The notes: generated by a model not told the origin, from the sequence alone. DNA of 64,000 bases from an actinobacterium LLX17 (GCA_000471045.1 KI301992.1:2781452-2845451); one strand, 5' to 3'. Shown: positions 26,885-37,445, counted from the stretch's first letter. Program-made: numbers and translations.

Positions 26885-27556
26885 CTACGCCAACCGGCGG
26901 TCGCGGAGCTCGCGGGCGGCGTACTGGCCGATCTGCCGGGTGGCCCAGCCGTCGGTGCCGGCCGCGACGACGCCGCCGATGGCGGGCACCCGTCGGGCCA
27001 CGAGGGTGATGGCACGGCGTCCGACCGTGCGGCCGATCAGCTCGGTCGTCACCTCGGTGCCGATCATCCGGTCCAGCTCGACGCTGTGCGTGGGCGCGGT
27101 GGCCAGACCCATGGGTCCGGCCGGCAACCGCCGCGACTCGATCAGCTGCTCGACCGTCTCGGGGCCGAGCAGGCAGACCAAGATCGCGTTGCGGACCCGC
27201 GGGTCATCGAGGTCCCAGCCCCGCAGGTGCGCGATGCCGGCCACGAGGTGGCACTGCACCAGCGTCACACCGGCGATGTTGGCCGGCACTGCCAGCGGCA
27301 CCGCGAAGATGCCGCCGAGGTTCGTCACGAACCCCTGCGCCCCCGCGAGGCCCACGTGCACGCGCTGCATCGCGTCGATCGCCTTCTCGACGTCACCGCC
27401 GGCGTCGACGAGGTGGCTCATCGCCGAGTCGCCGGCCGACCGCAACGGTCCGGCGCCGTCGATCGCCCGATCGAGCGCGGCACGCACGAAGCTCCAGCCG
27501 ACCTTCGGTGCCACGGCTGATCCGGCGGCCATTGCGGCGCTTCGACGCACTCCCAT
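26885..27556 (-). CDS. EcsC family protein
   Basis: 223 residues with long hydrophobic helices, including FVTNLGGIFAVPLAVPANIAGVTLVQCHLVAGIAHLRGWDLDDPRVRNAIL, typical of the EcsC family (PF12787). B. subtilis EcsC is linked to an ABC transporter; the activity is unknown. TAGACT (minus, 27563-27568) is 6 bp before the ATG, so it is probably leaderless. Confidence 0.82.
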   Translation of the reverse strand: MGVRRSAAMAAGSAVAPKVGWSFVRAALDRAIDGAGPLRSAGDSAMSHLVDAGGDVEKAIDAMQRVHVGLAGAQGFVTNLGGIFAVPLAVPANIAGVTLVQCHLVAGIAHLRGWDLDDPRVRNAILVCLLGPETVEQLIESRRLPAGPMGLATAPTHSVELDRMIGTEVTTELIGRTVGRRAITLVARRVPAIGGVVAAGTDGWATRQIGQYAARELRDRRLA

Positions 27557-27598
27557 GCCTGCAGTCTAGGTAGCCTCGCCTCAAGCGCAGGAGGAACG

Positions 27599-28591
27599 AT
27601 GACCGCACGCGCGCGGGCCTTCTCGGGCGTCGTCACGTCCGAGGACTGGTTGACGGCTGCGCGGACGTGGGCGACCGAACGGGTCGGTGACACCGGCCAG
27701 GACGTCATCGGTGTCATCGAGCAGGTGCGGGTGCGTCCGTGGTCGACCCAGCTCGTCGTGCCCACGACCGAGGGGCGCTGGTGGTTCAAGGCCACGTGTG
27801 ACGCGATGATGTTCGAGGCCGCGCTCCACCAGGAGCTGGCCGACCTGCTGCCGGAGGCGGTCGACCGTCCCGCCGCTGTGGACGTCGAGCGCGGCTGGGT
27901 GCTCACGCGCGATTGCGGCAGCACGCTCGGTGACCTGCGGGAGGCCACGACCGCCGACTGGTGCCGGGTCGTCGAGGTGATCGCCGACATGCAGCGCCGG
28001 GTGGAGTCGGCGGAAGACCGCCTGCTGGCCACGGGTCTGCCGGACTGTCGGCCGAGCCGCGTGCTCGGGACCTTCGATCGCCTCGTCGAGGTGCTCGCCG
28101 AGCTGCCCGCCGATCACCCCTGCCACGTCGACGCCGGGCTGCGTGACGACCTGGCGCGCGCCCGACCGCGCCTGGCAGACGCGGTCGACGTGCTCGCGGC
28201 GGGTCGCCTGCCCATCACCTGGCAGCACGGCGACGCCCACCCCTGGAACGTCTTCCTCGCCGGTGGGGGACCTGACGACACGCACGACCTGCGGGTCTTC
28301 GACTTCGGCGACGGGCAGTGGGCGCACGCGCTGGAGGTGCTGGCGGTGCCGCAGGGCTGGATCGAGTCGAACGCAGGCGTCGAGTGGGCCGAGGTCGAAC
28401 GGGCCTACTGCGCCGTGTGGGGCCTGACGCCGGCCGACGTGGCCGAGGAGGCGGCGGCCGCGCGTCGCACGCACCCGCTGCACCGTGCCGTGACGTGGTG
28501 GAAGTGCCTGGGGGAGGCGAGCGCGGCAGAGTGGGAGGAGTGGGGGGACGCCCCGATCTACCATCTGAGGGGAGTGCTCGGTGTCGACTGA
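27599..28591 (+). CDS. Aminoglycoside-phosphotransferase-like kinase
   Basis: 330 residues of the APH/choline-kinase fold. The catalytic loop WQHGDAHPWNVF (near residue 210) and metal motif FDFGD (near residue 237) are intact; the N-lobe lacks a glycine-rich loop but has WWFKAT with a possible ATP-binding Lys. Substrate is unknown; drug resistance should not be assumed. GGAGG precedes the ATG. The 3' end overlaps aat by 11 bp. Confidence 0.8.
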   Translation: MTARARAFSGVVTSEDWLTAARTWATERVGDTGQDVIGVIEQVRVRPWSTQLVVPTTEGRWWFKATCDAMMFEAALHQELADLLPEAVDRPAAVDVERGWVLTRDCGSTLGDLREATTADWCRVVEVIADMQRRVESAEDRLLATGLPDCRPSRVLGTFDRLVEVLAELPADHPCHVDAGLRDDLARARPRLADAVDVLAAGRLPITWQHGDAHPWNVFLAGGGPDDTHDLRVFDFGDGQWAHALEVLAVPQGWIESNAGVEWAEVERAYCAVWGLTPADVAEEAAAARRTHPLHRAVTWWKCLGEASAAEWEEWGDAPIYHLRGVLGVD

Positions 28592-29246
28592 GTCGCGCGC
28601 GCCGGAGCCGCTGCCGCCCTCCCCGTGGGAGTTCGAGCCCGAGCGCTGGCCGGCCGACGACTGCGTCGGCCTCGGCGCCGACCTGGAGCCCTCGACCATC
28701 GTCGCCGCCTACCGGGCCGGAGCCTTCCCCATGCCCGATGGCCCGCACCTGCTGTGGTGGTCACCGCTGCGGCGGGGGGTGCTGCGTCCCGGGGACCTGC
28801 ACGTGAGCCGGTCGCTGCGGCGGTCGTTGCGTCGCTTCACCATCACCGTCGACACGGCGTTCGAGGAGGTGCTGGACGCCTGCGCCGACCCCGAGCGGCC
28901 CGGTGCATGGATCGACGACTCGATCCGCGCGGCCTACGTGGGTCTGCACCACCTGGGTTGGGCCCACTCCGTGGAGGCGTGGGACACCGACGGACGACTG
29001 GTGGGAGGTCTCTACGGACTCGCGGTCGGTGACTTCTTCGCGGGGGAGTCGATGTTCCACCACGCGACCGACGCGTCGAAGGCGGCACTCGTCGGACTGT
29101 GCGAGCGCGTCGGTGACGGACTCGTCGACGTGCAGTGGCGGACCCCCCATCTGGAGTCCCTCGGCGTGGTCGAGGTGTCCCGCGCGGCCTACCTCGCGAT
29201 GCTCGCGCGGCACGTCGATCGACCCTCGACGGCACGTTGGCATTGA
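28581..29246 (+). CDS. aat: Leucyl/phenylalanyl-tRNA-protein transferase
   Basis: 221 residues with the family motifs GAFPMPDG, LLWWSPLRRG, HLGWAHSVEAWD and GGLYGLAVGDFFAGESMF. It adds Leu or Phe to proteins with N-terminal Arg or Lys, marking them for ClpS/ClpAP-type degradation (N-end rule). GTG 28581 lies within the end of the kinase gene, so the two are translationally coupled. ClpS is not in the window. Confidence 0.93.
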   Translation: MSTESRAPEPLPPSPWEFEPERWPADDCVGLGADLEPSTIVAAYRAGAFPMPDGPHLLWWSPLRRGVLRPGDLHVSRSLRRSLRRFTITVDTAFEEVLDACADPERPGAWIDDSIRAAYVGLHHLGWAHSVEAWDTDGRLVGGLYGLAVGDFFAGESMFHHATDASKAALVGLCERVGDGLVDVQWRTPHLESLGVVEVSRAAYLAMLARHVDRPSTARWH

Positions 29247-29276
29247 TTTTCCTAGGCAACACGGGCCATCCGGTGC

Positions 29277-29304
29277 TTGGAGAGCCGCACGTCGTCCCTA
29301 GACT
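29277..29304 (+). promoter_or_regulatory. Promoter of the HU gene
   Basis: TTGGAG (29277-29282), 16 bp, TAGACT (29299-29304). The expected start site lies about 30 bp before the GTG start, and AAGGAG (29329-29334) serves as the ribosome-binding site. Confidence 0.6.
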
Positions 29305-29339
29305 GAAGGCGTTCCAGATTCACCTCTCAAGGAGTAGTT

Positions 29340-29618
29340 GTGGCCATTTCCCGTAGCGACCTCGTCTCGGCCCTCGCCGAGAAGGCCGACACCACCAAGA
29401 CCACCGCCGATTCGGTGCTCACCGCTCTGACCGACGTGCTCCTCGAGTCGGTCGGCTCGGGCGAGAAGGTCTCGATCCCCGGCATCCTCTCCGTCGAGCG
29501 CGTCGAGCGCGCCGCTCGCACCGGTCGCAACCCCTCCACGGGCGAGACCATCAACATCCCCGCCGGTTACGGCGTCAAGGTCAGCGCCGGTTCGAAGCTG
29601 AAGGCCGCTGCCAAGTAA
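29340..29618 (+). CDS. hup: DNA-binding protein HU
   Basis: 92 residues, a short HU without the long Lys/Ala-rich C-terminal tail found in mycobacterial and streptomycete HupB/HupS. The beta-arm signature RTGRNPSTGETINIPAGYGVKVSAGSKLK is complete. It bends and compacts DNA as a dimer. GTG start with AAGGAG 5 nt away. It is a single-gene unit between a clear promoter and a strong terminator. Confidence 0.95.
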   Translation: MAISRSDLVSALAEKADTTKTTADSVLTALTDVLLESVGSGEKVSIPGILSVERVERAARTGRNPSTGETINIPAGYGVKVSAGSKLKAAAK

Positions 29619-29641
29619 GCAGCTCCATCACCGCACCATCA

Positions 29642-29677
29642 CGACGCCGCCGAGTCCTCCGGGACTCGGCGGCGTCG
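29642..29677 (+). terminator. Terminator after HU
   Basis: Perfect 15-bp stem CGACGCCGCCGAGTC (29642-29656) and its complement (29663-29677) around a 6-nt loop, 24 bp after the HU stop. No T-tract, as common in GC-rich actinobacteria. Confidence 0.85.
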
Positions 29678-29744
29678 CGCTGTCCGGAGTCCCCGGGCCC
29701 ATCGACGCGCCACGAACGGCCTGTGCTGCGTGCGAGAATGCCGC

Positions 29745-30860
29745 GTGACCTCGCTCTATCACCGCCTGCCCCGCGACCACCCGAGGTTCGCCCACTGGCG
29801 CCTGCCGGTCTCGGGAATCATCGCGGTGGCCGGCTATCTGGCGGCCTCGGTCGTCCTGATCGGCGTCGTGATCGCCGGCTTCGAGATCGCCGGCGAGGGC
29901 GATCGCATCGACGAGTGGATGGACACCCTCGAGCTCTCCGGTCTGGACGATCCGATCTTCCTGGGCGTCGACCTCGGCGGCATCGCCATCCTGCTGCCGG
30001 TGGTGCTGCTGGCCCTGCTGGCCACCGGGCGCCACCAGGCGGGGCTGCTCCTCTCGGTCGAGGGTCGGATGCGGTGGCGCTGGTTGGCGCTCACCTCGGT
30101 CCTGGCGTTCGCGGTCGTGGCGGGAGTCTTCCTCGCATCGGTGCTGGTGCTGCCGGTCGACGTCGTGGGCGCCAGGCCGGACGTCCGTCTGCCCGACGGG
30201 ACGATGGTGGTGGGTCTCGTGGTCGTCCTGCTGCTGGTCCCGTTCCAGGCGGCGGCCGAGGAGGTCGTCTGCCGCGGCTACCTGTTGCAGTTGATCGGCA
30301 GCTGGATCCCGAAGGTCTGGCTGGGCGCCATCGTCGGCGGTGTCGTCGGCACCGCGTTGTTCGTCCTCGGGCACGCGTACGAGCTCTGGGGGCAGGTCGA
30401 CGTCGGCCTGTTCGGTGTCGTCTGCGTGGTGCTGACCCTGCGCACGGGAGGTCTTGAGGCCGCGATCGCGCTGCACGCCGCCAACAACATCGTGCTGTTC
30501 GCGTTCGACGGGTTCGCGGTCTGGCCCGACGTCACGAGCGGCGACGCCGACGGACCCCTCTACGTCCTGCCCACCGTCGTCATCGCACTGATCTTCATCG
30601 GACTGGTCGAGCTGGCGGCGGCCCGTGGCGGTCTGGCTCGCCGGAGGGAGTGGCCCGTCCTGCCGCCGCCGCGGCCGCGACCTGCGTGGGGACCGGGATG
30701 GGGGCCCGCGCCGTACCCCCACCTGGCTCCGGCCAGGGTTTCCGCACCGCCCCAGGTGCCGGCGACGGTGGGGGCTCCGCCGGCAGGATCCCTCCGTCCT
30801 GAGGTCAGTCCGGAGGCCCCGCCCTACCCCGGCGAGCTGCCCGAGGGCTGGAACCGGTGA
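29745..30860 (+). CDS. CPBP family intramembrane metalloprotease
   Basis: 371 residues with about eight membrane helices. The CPBP (Abi/Rce1-like) motifs are AAEEVVCRGYLLQ (catalytic Glu-Glu and Arg), VLGHAYELWG (His) and ALHAANN (His/Asn). The C-terminal ~85 residues are a cytoplasmic Pro-rich tail. Intramembrane glutamic proteases may process prenylated or secreted substrates. GTG 29745 is chosen; GAGAAT 5 bp upstream may be its -10. Confidence 0.85.
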   Translation: MTSLYHRLPRDHPRFAHWRLPVSGIIAVAGYLAASVVLIGVVIAGFEIAGEGDRIDEWMDTLELSGLDDPIFLGVDLGGIAILLPVVLLALLATGRHQAGLLLSVEGRMRWRWLALTSVLAFAVVAGVFLASVLVLPVDVVGARPDVRLPDGTMVVGLVVVLLLVPFQAAAEEVVCRGYLLQLIGSWIPKVWLGAIVGGVVGTALFVLGHAYELWGQVDVGLFGVVCVVLTLRTGGLEAAIALHAANNIVLFAFDGFAVWPDVTSGDADGPLYVLPTVVIALIFIGLVELAAARGGLARRREWPVLPPPRPRPAWGPGWGPAPYPHLAPARVSAPPQVPATVGAPPAGSLRPEVSPEAPPYPGELPEGWNR

Positions 30861-31031
30861 CCTCGGGTCGCGCCCGATGCGACGGCCGTCACGGCGCTGA
30901 ACACGGGGGCTCGTGTGGCGCGCGTGACCAGGGCATGGTTACTTTGGACTACACACACACGCAGGTTCGGATCCGGTGAGGTCTGTCCACGGCGTGTTCG
31001 ACCGCTCAAGAAGCCGGGCAGGAGGTGGCGC

Positions 31032-31430
31032 ATGACGATCCCGCACGACGTCATCAAGCTCCCCTTCGAGACCTCCACGCCGAGCATCGCTCGCACCAAG
31101 CTGGCGGGTTTCCTCACCATCCACCAGGCCCCGTCCGAGGCCATCGACAATGCCCTCATCGTCATCAGCGAGATGATCGCCAACGCGGTCTGCCACGGAG
31201 CGCCGACGCCAGACGGCAAGATCGAGATCTCGTGGAGCATCCGCAACGAGTTGCTCGAGATCAGCGTCTACGACGCCGGCCAGGCTGCCGCGCTCACGCC
31301 CGTCGACTTCGACGAGGACTCGCTCAGCGGTCGCGGCCTGTCGATCATCAGCCGCATCGCCGACCGCTGGTGGGTCGACGTCTCCGACGGCACGCGCGTC
31401 AACGCCGAGCTCCAGCTCGCCCAAGCCTGA
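31032..31430 (+). CDS. ATP-binding anti-sigma/anti-anti-sigma-type regulator (RsbW-like HATPase)
   Basis: 132 residues of the GHKL ATPase fold. N-box ALIVISEMIANAVCHGAP, G1-like VYDAGQ and G2-like GRGLSIISRIADRW are recognisable. The second conserved Gly of a typical DxGxG is changed to Gln-Ala, which may weaken ATP binding. Relatives are serine kinases that hold sigma factors. No sigma factor or anti-anti-sigma gene is adjacent. GGAGGTGG precedes the ATG. Confidence 0.8.
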   Translation: MTIPHDVIKLPFETSTPSIARTKLAGFLTIHQAPSEAIDNALIVISEMIANAVCHGAPTPDGKIEISWSIRNELLEISVYDAGQAAALTPVDFDEDSLSGRGLSIISRIADRWWVDVSDGTRVNAELQLAQA

Positions 31431-31433
31431 CGC

Positions 31434-32600
31434 TCAGTCCGACCCGAACAGGTCGCGCGTGTAGACCTTGTCGGCCACGTCGGCGAGCTCCTCGGTGCGC
31501 CGATTCACGACGATGACGTCGCTGCGGCGCTTGAACTCCTCGAGGTCACGCAGCACCTCGGAGTTGAAGAACGGCTCGTCCGGCAGCAGCGGCTCGAAGA
31601 CGATGACCTCGACGCCCTTGGCCTTCAGTCGCTTCATGACGCCCTGGATGCTCGACATCCGGAAGTTGTCGGAACCGGCCTTCATCACGAGGCGGTAGAT
31701 GCCGACCGTCTGGGGACTGCGGCGCAGGATATCGGACGCCACGAAGTCCTTGCGGGTCGTGTTGGCGTCGACGATCGCGCCGATCAAGTTCTGCGGCACG
31801 TCCTGGTAGTTGGCCCGCAGCTGCTTGGTGTCCTTCGGCAGGCAGTAGCCCCCGTAGCCGAACGACGGGTTGTTGTAGTGGTCGCCGATCCGCGGGTCGA
31901 GCCCGACGCCCTCGATGATCTCCCGAGAGTTCAGGCCGTTGAGGGCGGCGTAGGTGTCGAGCTCGTTGAAGTAGGCCACCCGCAGCGCCAGGTACGTGTT
32001 GGCGAACAGCTTGATGGCCTCGGCCTCGGTCGAGCCGGTCAGCAGCACCGGCACGTCGTCGGCGATCGCGCCCTCCTGCAGCAGCGCGGCGAACGCCTTG
32101 CCCTCGGCCGTCTCCGAGCCCACGACGATGCGCGACGGGTACAGGTTGTCGTGCAGCGCGCGACCTTCGCGGAGGAACTCGGGACTGAAGATGATGGTGA
32201 GTCCCGGGTGCTGCTCACGCAGGCCGGCGGTGAAGCCCACCGGCACGGTCGACTTGATGACGACCGACGCCGACGGGTTCGCCGCCTCGACCGCGGCGAC
32301 GACGCCCTCGACCGATCCGGTGTTGAAGAAGTTGGTCTCGGTGTCGTAGTCGGTGGGCGTGGCGACGACGACGAAGTCGGCCCCGACGTAGGCACTGTCG
32401 GCGTCGAGCGTCGCGGTCAGGTCGAGCGGCTTCTCGGCCAGGTACTGCTCGAGCTCGACGTCCTCGATCGGTGACTCGCGCCGGTTGATCTGCTCGACCT
32501 TGGCGGCGTCGATGTCGACCGCCACCACCTCGTGGTGCTGAGCGAGCACGACGGCATTGGACAGGCCCACGTAGCCGGTGCCGACCACAGCGATCTTCAT
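31434..32600 (-). CDS. ugd: UDP-glucose 6-dehydrogenase
   Basis: 388 residues, the same length as E. coli Ugd. N-terminal NAD site [19 protein letters not shown], central [11 protein letters not shown] and FSPEFLREG, and the catalytic Cys in [18 protein letters not shown]. It oxidises UDP-glucose to UDP-glucuronate for surface polysaccharide. ATG 32600 starts the Rossmann fold at residue 2; the open frame upstream is not family sequence. No glycosyltransferases are nearby. Confidence 0.93.
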   Translation of the reverse strand: MKIAVVGTGYVGLSNAVVLAQHHEVVAVDIDAAKVEQINRRESPIEDVELEQYLAEKPLDLTATLDADSAYVGADFVVVATPTDYDTETNFFNTGSVEGVVAAVEAANPSASVVIKSTVPVGFTAGLREQHPGLTIIFSPEFLREGRALHDNLYPSRIVVGSETAEGKAFAALLQEGAIADDVPVLLTGSTEAEAIKLFANTYLALRVAYFNELDTYAALNGLNSREIIEGVGLDPRIGDHYNNPSFGYGGYCLPKDTKQLRANYQDVPQNLIGAIVDANTTRKDFVASDILRRSPQTVGIYRLVMKAGSDNFRMSSIQGVMKRLKAKGVEVIVFEPLLPDEPFFNSEVLRDLEEFKRRSDVIVVNRRTEELADVADKVYTRDLFGSD

Positions 32601-32705
32601 GCCAGCACAGTAACCGCGACAGGAGACCTCCGAGCGACTTCCACTCGGCGTCCACGTGCTGTCCGCCACGCCGGTGGCGACACGGACCCCATAGGCTCGT
32701 GTCCC

Positions 32706-33542
32706 ATGGGCAAGAAGTCGCGCCGCAAGGGCGCCAAGAAGGAACGCATGCCGTACGTGGCCCGGACCTTCGGGGGGCTCCCCGGAGAGCTGGACTGGGT
32801 GGCGATGCGGGAGTTCGTCCCCTCGGCCACCGCCACGGTGACCCTGCTCGAGGGTGACCGCACCGTACGGGTCTGCTCGCTGCTGCCGGGCAACGGAGCC
32901 GGCATCGTGCGCCCTGACGGCGAGATCTGGCTCGGTCTGCAGGTGCAGCACAATCACGGCGACATCAGCCGCGACCTCGCGCACATCGTCGAGACCGGCC
33001 TCACGCTGGAGCCCGGCACGCCCATCGGCGTCACCGACCCGGGGGTGGGCCCGCGCCTGCAGGACCTCGTCGACCCCGCGTCGTCCTTCGACGTCACGGT
33101 GCACGACGGCTTCGACTTCTGGCTCGAGGGCACCGACGCCGGACCCGACGAGGTCGCGTTGCTCGAGCAGACCAACAGCACCGTCACCCCCACCGTGAAG
33201 CTCGACGCCGTCGAGGGTGCGTACTGGACCGAGATGGGTGAGCGCCGCTTCCTGCGCTGGGTCCAGCCGCACGACGAGGCCAAGCTGCTCGACGCGCTGG
33301 CCCGCCTGCACGTCGACGGCGCCGACAAGCTGGGCGACGACATCCGCATGATCGGCATGTTCCGGGCGCACGGCCTGCTGGTGCCGGTGTGGGAGACCGA
33401 CACCGACGCGGCGGCGCTCGAGAAGCCCGTCGCCGAGCTGCGGACCCGACTCGACGCTGCGTTGGCCGAGAGCGAGCCGCTCACGGCCGAGCAGCGTGAG
33501 GCCCGGCGCGGTCTGGCGAACCGCCAGCTCACCATCCGCTGA
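32706..33542 (+). CDS. DUF5926 family protein
   Basis: 278 residues starting with a basic stretch ([14 protein letters not shown]). The conserved blocks [44 protein letters not shown] and [10 protein letters not shown] match DUF5926, an actinobacterial protein of unknown role. ATG 32706 follows TAGGCT (32692-32697) by 8 bp, probably leaderless. Divergent from ugd. Confidence 0.85.
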   Translation: MGKKSRRKGAKKERMPYVARTFGGLPGELDWVAMREFVPSATATVTLLEGDRTVRVCSLLPGNGAGIVRPDGEIWLGLQVQHNHGDISRDLAHIVETGLTLEPGTPIGVTDPGVGPRLQDLVDPASSFDVTVHDGFDFWLEGTDAGPDEVALLEQTNSTVTPTVKLDAVEGAYWTEMGERRFLRWVQPHDEAKLLDALARLHVDGADKLGDDIRMIGMFRAHGLLVPVWETDTDAAALEKPVAELRTRLDAALAESEPLTAEQREARRGLANRQLTIR

Positions 33543-33571
33543 CGCCGTCTGAGCCTGCGGCGCATGGCGGC

Positions 33572-33598
33572 GGCCCGGCAAGGAGATGAAACCGGGCC
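33572..33598 (+). terminator. Stem-loop after the DUF5926 gene
   Basis: GGCCCGG (33572-33578) pairs with CCGGGCC (33592-33598) around a 13-nt loop, 30 bp after the stop. A short stem; terminator function is inferred. Confidence 0.45.
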
Positions 33599-33697
33599 AC
33601 CGTCATGCAAGTAACACCCACGGACATCGTAGGACGGTCGGCGCGGCCGGGCGAGGATCTTTCCACGATCAGCTGGAACCGGCCCTAGGATGCGCGG

Positions 33698-33892
33698 ATG
33701 ACTCGGACCACGCGCGCGCTGCTGATCGCGGTGCTCACGGGCCTGCTGGTCCTCGCGGTCGCGGGTCACTCGCGCCTCTCCGGACCCACGGTCCTGACGC
33801 TGGTCGAGGACCGGCACGGCGTCCACCTCGGCGACCTCGTTGCGGCGGCGCTGTGGGTCGCCGGCGTCGGTCTGGTCCTGCGCCGAGCCTGA
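33698..33892 (+). CDS. Small two-helix membrane protein, unknown
   Basis: 64 residues with two hydrophobic helices (7-23 and 46-61) and a short hydrophilic link (EDRHGVHLGD). No family recognised. TAGGAT (33686-33691) lies 6 bp before the ATG, matching the leaderless pattern of the neighbourhood and supporting that the gene is real. Confidence 0.6.
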   Translation: MTRTTRALLIAVLTGLLVLAVAGHSRLSGPTVLTLVEDRHGVHLGDLVAAALWVAGVGLVLRRA

Positions 33893-33991
33893 CCTGACGG
33901 ACGGGCCCGTCACCCGACGGTCGTGCAGATGTCGCCGGCTTCACATCAAAAGCGTGGGACAGGGAGCGCCAAGACTTCTACTGTCCTTGGC

Positions 33992-34084
33992 ATGAGCCGT
34001 CGACTGCGGCGTACCTGGCGCCGCCTCAAGTGCCGGATGAAGCACGGGCAGGCCTGCCCGCACGTCCGCCGCTACCACGGCTGA
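33992..34084 (+). CDS. Candidate 30-residue basic, Cys-containing small protein
   Basis: ATG 33992 to TGA 34082-34084. The peptide is very basic (Arg and Lys are about 40 percent), with two Cys (14 and 22) and four His (18, 24, 29 and near them), beginning MSRRLRRTWRRLK and ending HVRRYHG. TACTGT (33979-33984) ends 7 bp before the ATG, as in other genes here. It is short enough to arise by chance, and no homologue is known to me. Confidence 0.45.
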   Translation: MSRRLRRTWRRLKCRMKHGQACPHVRRYHG

Positions 34085-34094
34085 GCCGGCTGCC

Positions 34095-35522
34095 TCAGCC
34101 GCGCAGGGCGCCGATGCCGAGCACGGCGGCCAGGCCGAGCGCGCTGCGCGGGTGGTAGGCGGCGGTCCAGAGTCCACCGTGCGCGGCACCCCGGTGCTCC
34201 TCCTGCCACGGCTCGTCGAGGGCCGGCAGGTCGACCCGCAGGTCGTGCACCAGCATCGCGGCCATCAGCGTGTTCGACGTGGCCGGCTCGAAGACCTCGA
34301 CCCCGAAGCGGTGCGCGCCGGCATACGCTGCCGCAAGCGCCTTGTTCTTCAGCACCGACCGGGTGCGGGTCGACGGCGCGACGTTGAGCGAGACCAGGGT
34401 CCCGCCAGCGCGAGCATCGGTGGCCCGCCACCGCTGCACCCGCTTGGCCAGCGCGTAGTTCGGACCCTGCTGCGGCACGAGCGCGTCGCAGACCGCGATC
34501 GTCGCCTCTGGCGCGTAGTTGCGCTGCAGCAGCCGTCCGCGGCTCGCGACCCGCAGGGGCGTGCGCACGGTACGGGTGATCGACCGGCGACGGTAGGCGG
34601 CGTCGGCCTGGGCGATCTCCTCCTCGTCGACCACGAACACGTCGGTCGGGGTCGCGAGGTAGGCCAAGGCCGTGGTGGGTCGCTCGGCCAACAGGTGTGC
34701 GGCCAGCGCGTCGGCGGCCATCGACACGCGCACGTGGTCGCCACCGTCGGCGTAGCAGTAGTTGCCGACCACCAGGCGGCCGCTCAGCGTGTCGAGCCAC
34801 TCGGCCACGGCCGGCAGGTCGTGCAGCAGGTCGGCGCCGGTGTCGGTGGACGACTGCGTGACGATGCGGTCGGGCAGGTACGTGGTTCCGGCGCCCGCCT
34901 GGGCCGCCTCCACCAGGCGTTCCTGCACCGCCTCGTTCGGCAGGTCGAGCGCCACCACGTCAGCACCCCAGCGCTGCAGCGACCGCATCGGACCCATCTC
35001 GGCCCCGGCGCCCAGCACCACGACCGTGTCGCCCTCCAGGCGGAGCCACTCCGGGTGGTCCATCACCGTGCGGATGGAGTCGGCGAACGAGGTCGTGACG
35101 ATGCCACGTCCCACCCAGTCGTCCAGCTGTGCGAGGAGTGCGTCGCCCTCGAGGCGCTCGCCGCGATACGGCACCGAGAGGGTCGTCTCGGGCTCGGCGG
35201 TCCCACGGACGGTCCGGGTCTTCAGCATCTGCTGCAGCGGAGCATCCGAGACGGCGCGAGACAGGGGCAGGTCGCCGAAGCGCATGCGGTCACGCAGGGC
35301 CGTGAGGCCGTCCGTCGCGATGGCCCGGGCCGCGGTCGGATCGCCGATCCCGGCCTCGACCGCGCGGGTGAAGTGGTGCAGGTACCCGTGCCGCCACGCG
35401 GTCTCGTGCTCGACCGCCCGCGCACCGACCGGATCGGCCTTGCGCAGCGCCTCGGCCAGCACCTCTCGCGCCGTGGCCGACGTGCTGTCGGACGGGAACT
35501 GGACGCTCGCAGACTCTCCCAT
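34095..35522 (-). CDS. Rossmann-like conserved protein of unknown function
   Basis: 475 residues. A helical N-terminal third is followed by TVVVLGAGAEMGPMRSLQRWGADVVALDL (about residue 165-195), a dinucleotide- or SAM-binding-like strand-loop-helix with GxGxxxG. Later blocks (RLVVGNYCYADGGDHVRVSMAADALAAHL, PEATIAVCDALVPQQGPNYALAKRVQRW) are unknown to me. No catalytic residues can be assigned. TAGCGT (minus, 35529-35534) lies 6 bp before the ATG, and two GTTACTC copies (35548 and 35571) lie near the -35 area. Confidence 0.7.
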   Translation of the reverse strand: MGESASVQFPSDSTSATAREVLAEALRKADPVGARAVEHETAWRHGYLHHFTRAVEAGIGDPTAARAIATDGLTALRDRMRFGDLPLSRAVSDAPLQQMLKTRTVRGTAEPETTLSVPYRGERLEGDALLAQLDDWVGRGIVTTSFADSIRTVMDHPEWLRLEGDTVVVLGAGAEMGPMRSLQRWGADVVALDLPNEAVQERLVEAAQAGAGTTYLPDRIVTQSSTDTGADLLHDLPAVAEWLDTLSGRLVVGNYCYADGGDHVRVSMAADALAAHLLAERPTTALAYLATPTDVFVVDEEEIAQADAAYRRRSITRTVRTPLRVASRGRLLQRNYAPEATIAVCDALVPQQGPNYALAKRVQRWRATDARAGGTLVSLNVAPSTRTRSVLKNKALAAAYAGAHRFGVEVFEPATSNTLMAAMLVHDLRVDLPALDEPWQEEHRGAAHGGLWTAAYHPRSALGLAAVLGIGALRG

Positions 35523-35615
35523 GGCGACACGCTAGGAACGGTCGGTGGTTACTCGGAAGTCGGACGCGGAGTTACTCAGAGAATTCTCACGCGCCGAGGA
35601 GGATCGCGCGGGCGC

Positions 35616-36233
35616 CTACGACGCCAGGCAGATGCCGTCGATGATCGACTCGATGACACGCTCGGCGTGGCGCCGCACCTCGGCCGGCGGCTGGGCGGCG
35701 AGCGGACCACGAGTCGCGAGGTCGGCGAATCCGTGGACGGTCGACCAGCACGCCCACTCGGCGCCCTCGCGGGCGTCCTGCGGGAGGACACCGGCGGCGG
35801 CCAGCTCGTCCAGCGCCTCGACCAGGAGGCGGAACGGGGCGGCCTCGTGGGGCGTGACGTCCTGCGCCGGCGTGGGTGGCGGGAAGAAGGCGACGGCGAA
35901 CCATCCGGGCTCGCTGGTCGCGAAGTCGATGTAGCCCAGCCCCACCGCGCGCAGCCCGTCGCGGGCCCGCGCGGCTCGGCTCCCCTCGGCGGCGCTGCGG
36001 TGCGCGAGCATGCGCTCGGCCATGCGCTCCTGGATGCGCCGCCCGACCGCATCGAGCAGCTCGCGGCGGTCGGCGAAGTGGCGGTAGGCGGCGTTCGGGG
36101 AGACCCCGACGTCGCGGGTCGCCTCGCGGAGCCGAAGGGCCTCCGGGCCGTCACTCCGCGTCAGGGCGAGGCCGGCGTCGATGAGGGCCGCGCGCAGGTC
36201 ACCGTGGTGGTACGGACGATCGGACGGACTCAT
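35616..36233 (-). CDS. TetR/AcrR-family repressor (WHG-type C-terminus)
   Basis: 205 residues. N-terminal helix-turn-helix ([29 protein letters not shown], about 37-65), then a ligand domain with the WHG-type [13 protein letters not shown] region. Divergent from the DrrAB-type exporter, 226 bp apart, and so probably its regulator. AAGGAGG lies upstream of the ATG. Confidence 0.88.
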   Translation of the reverse strand: MSPSDRPYHHGDLRAALIDAGLALTRSDGPEALRLREATRDVGVSPNAAYRHFADRRELLDAVGRRIQERMAERMLAHRSAAEGSRAARARDGLRAVGLGYIDFATSEPGWFAVAFFPPPTPAQDVTPHEAAPFRLLVEALDELAAAGVLPQDAREGAEWACWSTVHGFADLATRGPLAAQPPAEVRRHAERVIESIIDGICLAS

Positions 36234-36274
36234 TGACCAACCTCCTTCGGATCCCTACGCTGAGTCCATCGTAG

Positions 36275-36291
36275 TGTGTACGGTGTCCACA
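36275..36291. promoter_or_regulatory. Imperfect palindrome, possible TetR operator
   Basis: TGTGTACGGTGTCCACA shows 6 of 8 paired positions about its centre and lies between the divergent TetR and exporter genes. Weak evidence. Confidence 0.3.
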
Positions 36292-36459
36292 TTGCTCGCC
36301 GAGGTGGTCGAGCACGGGGTCTGGTCCCACGGGGCACGGTCGAAGGAGAGGGTGGATGAGACATCAGTGCAGCGTCCGGCAGACACGTCCGTCGTCCGGC
36401 GCGCTCGGATCAGTCCAAAGTCGGTCGAGCCGGCTCGCGATGACTGCGAGGCTGGGCCG

Positions 36460-37445
<986 letters not shown>

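Noticed and set aside
33586..33897. 103-codon plus-strand frame after the DUF5926 gene, with AAGGAG before its ATG
   Set aside because: The residues are low-information, the frame crosses the 33698 membrane-protein gene in another phase, and its start lies inside a stem-loop.
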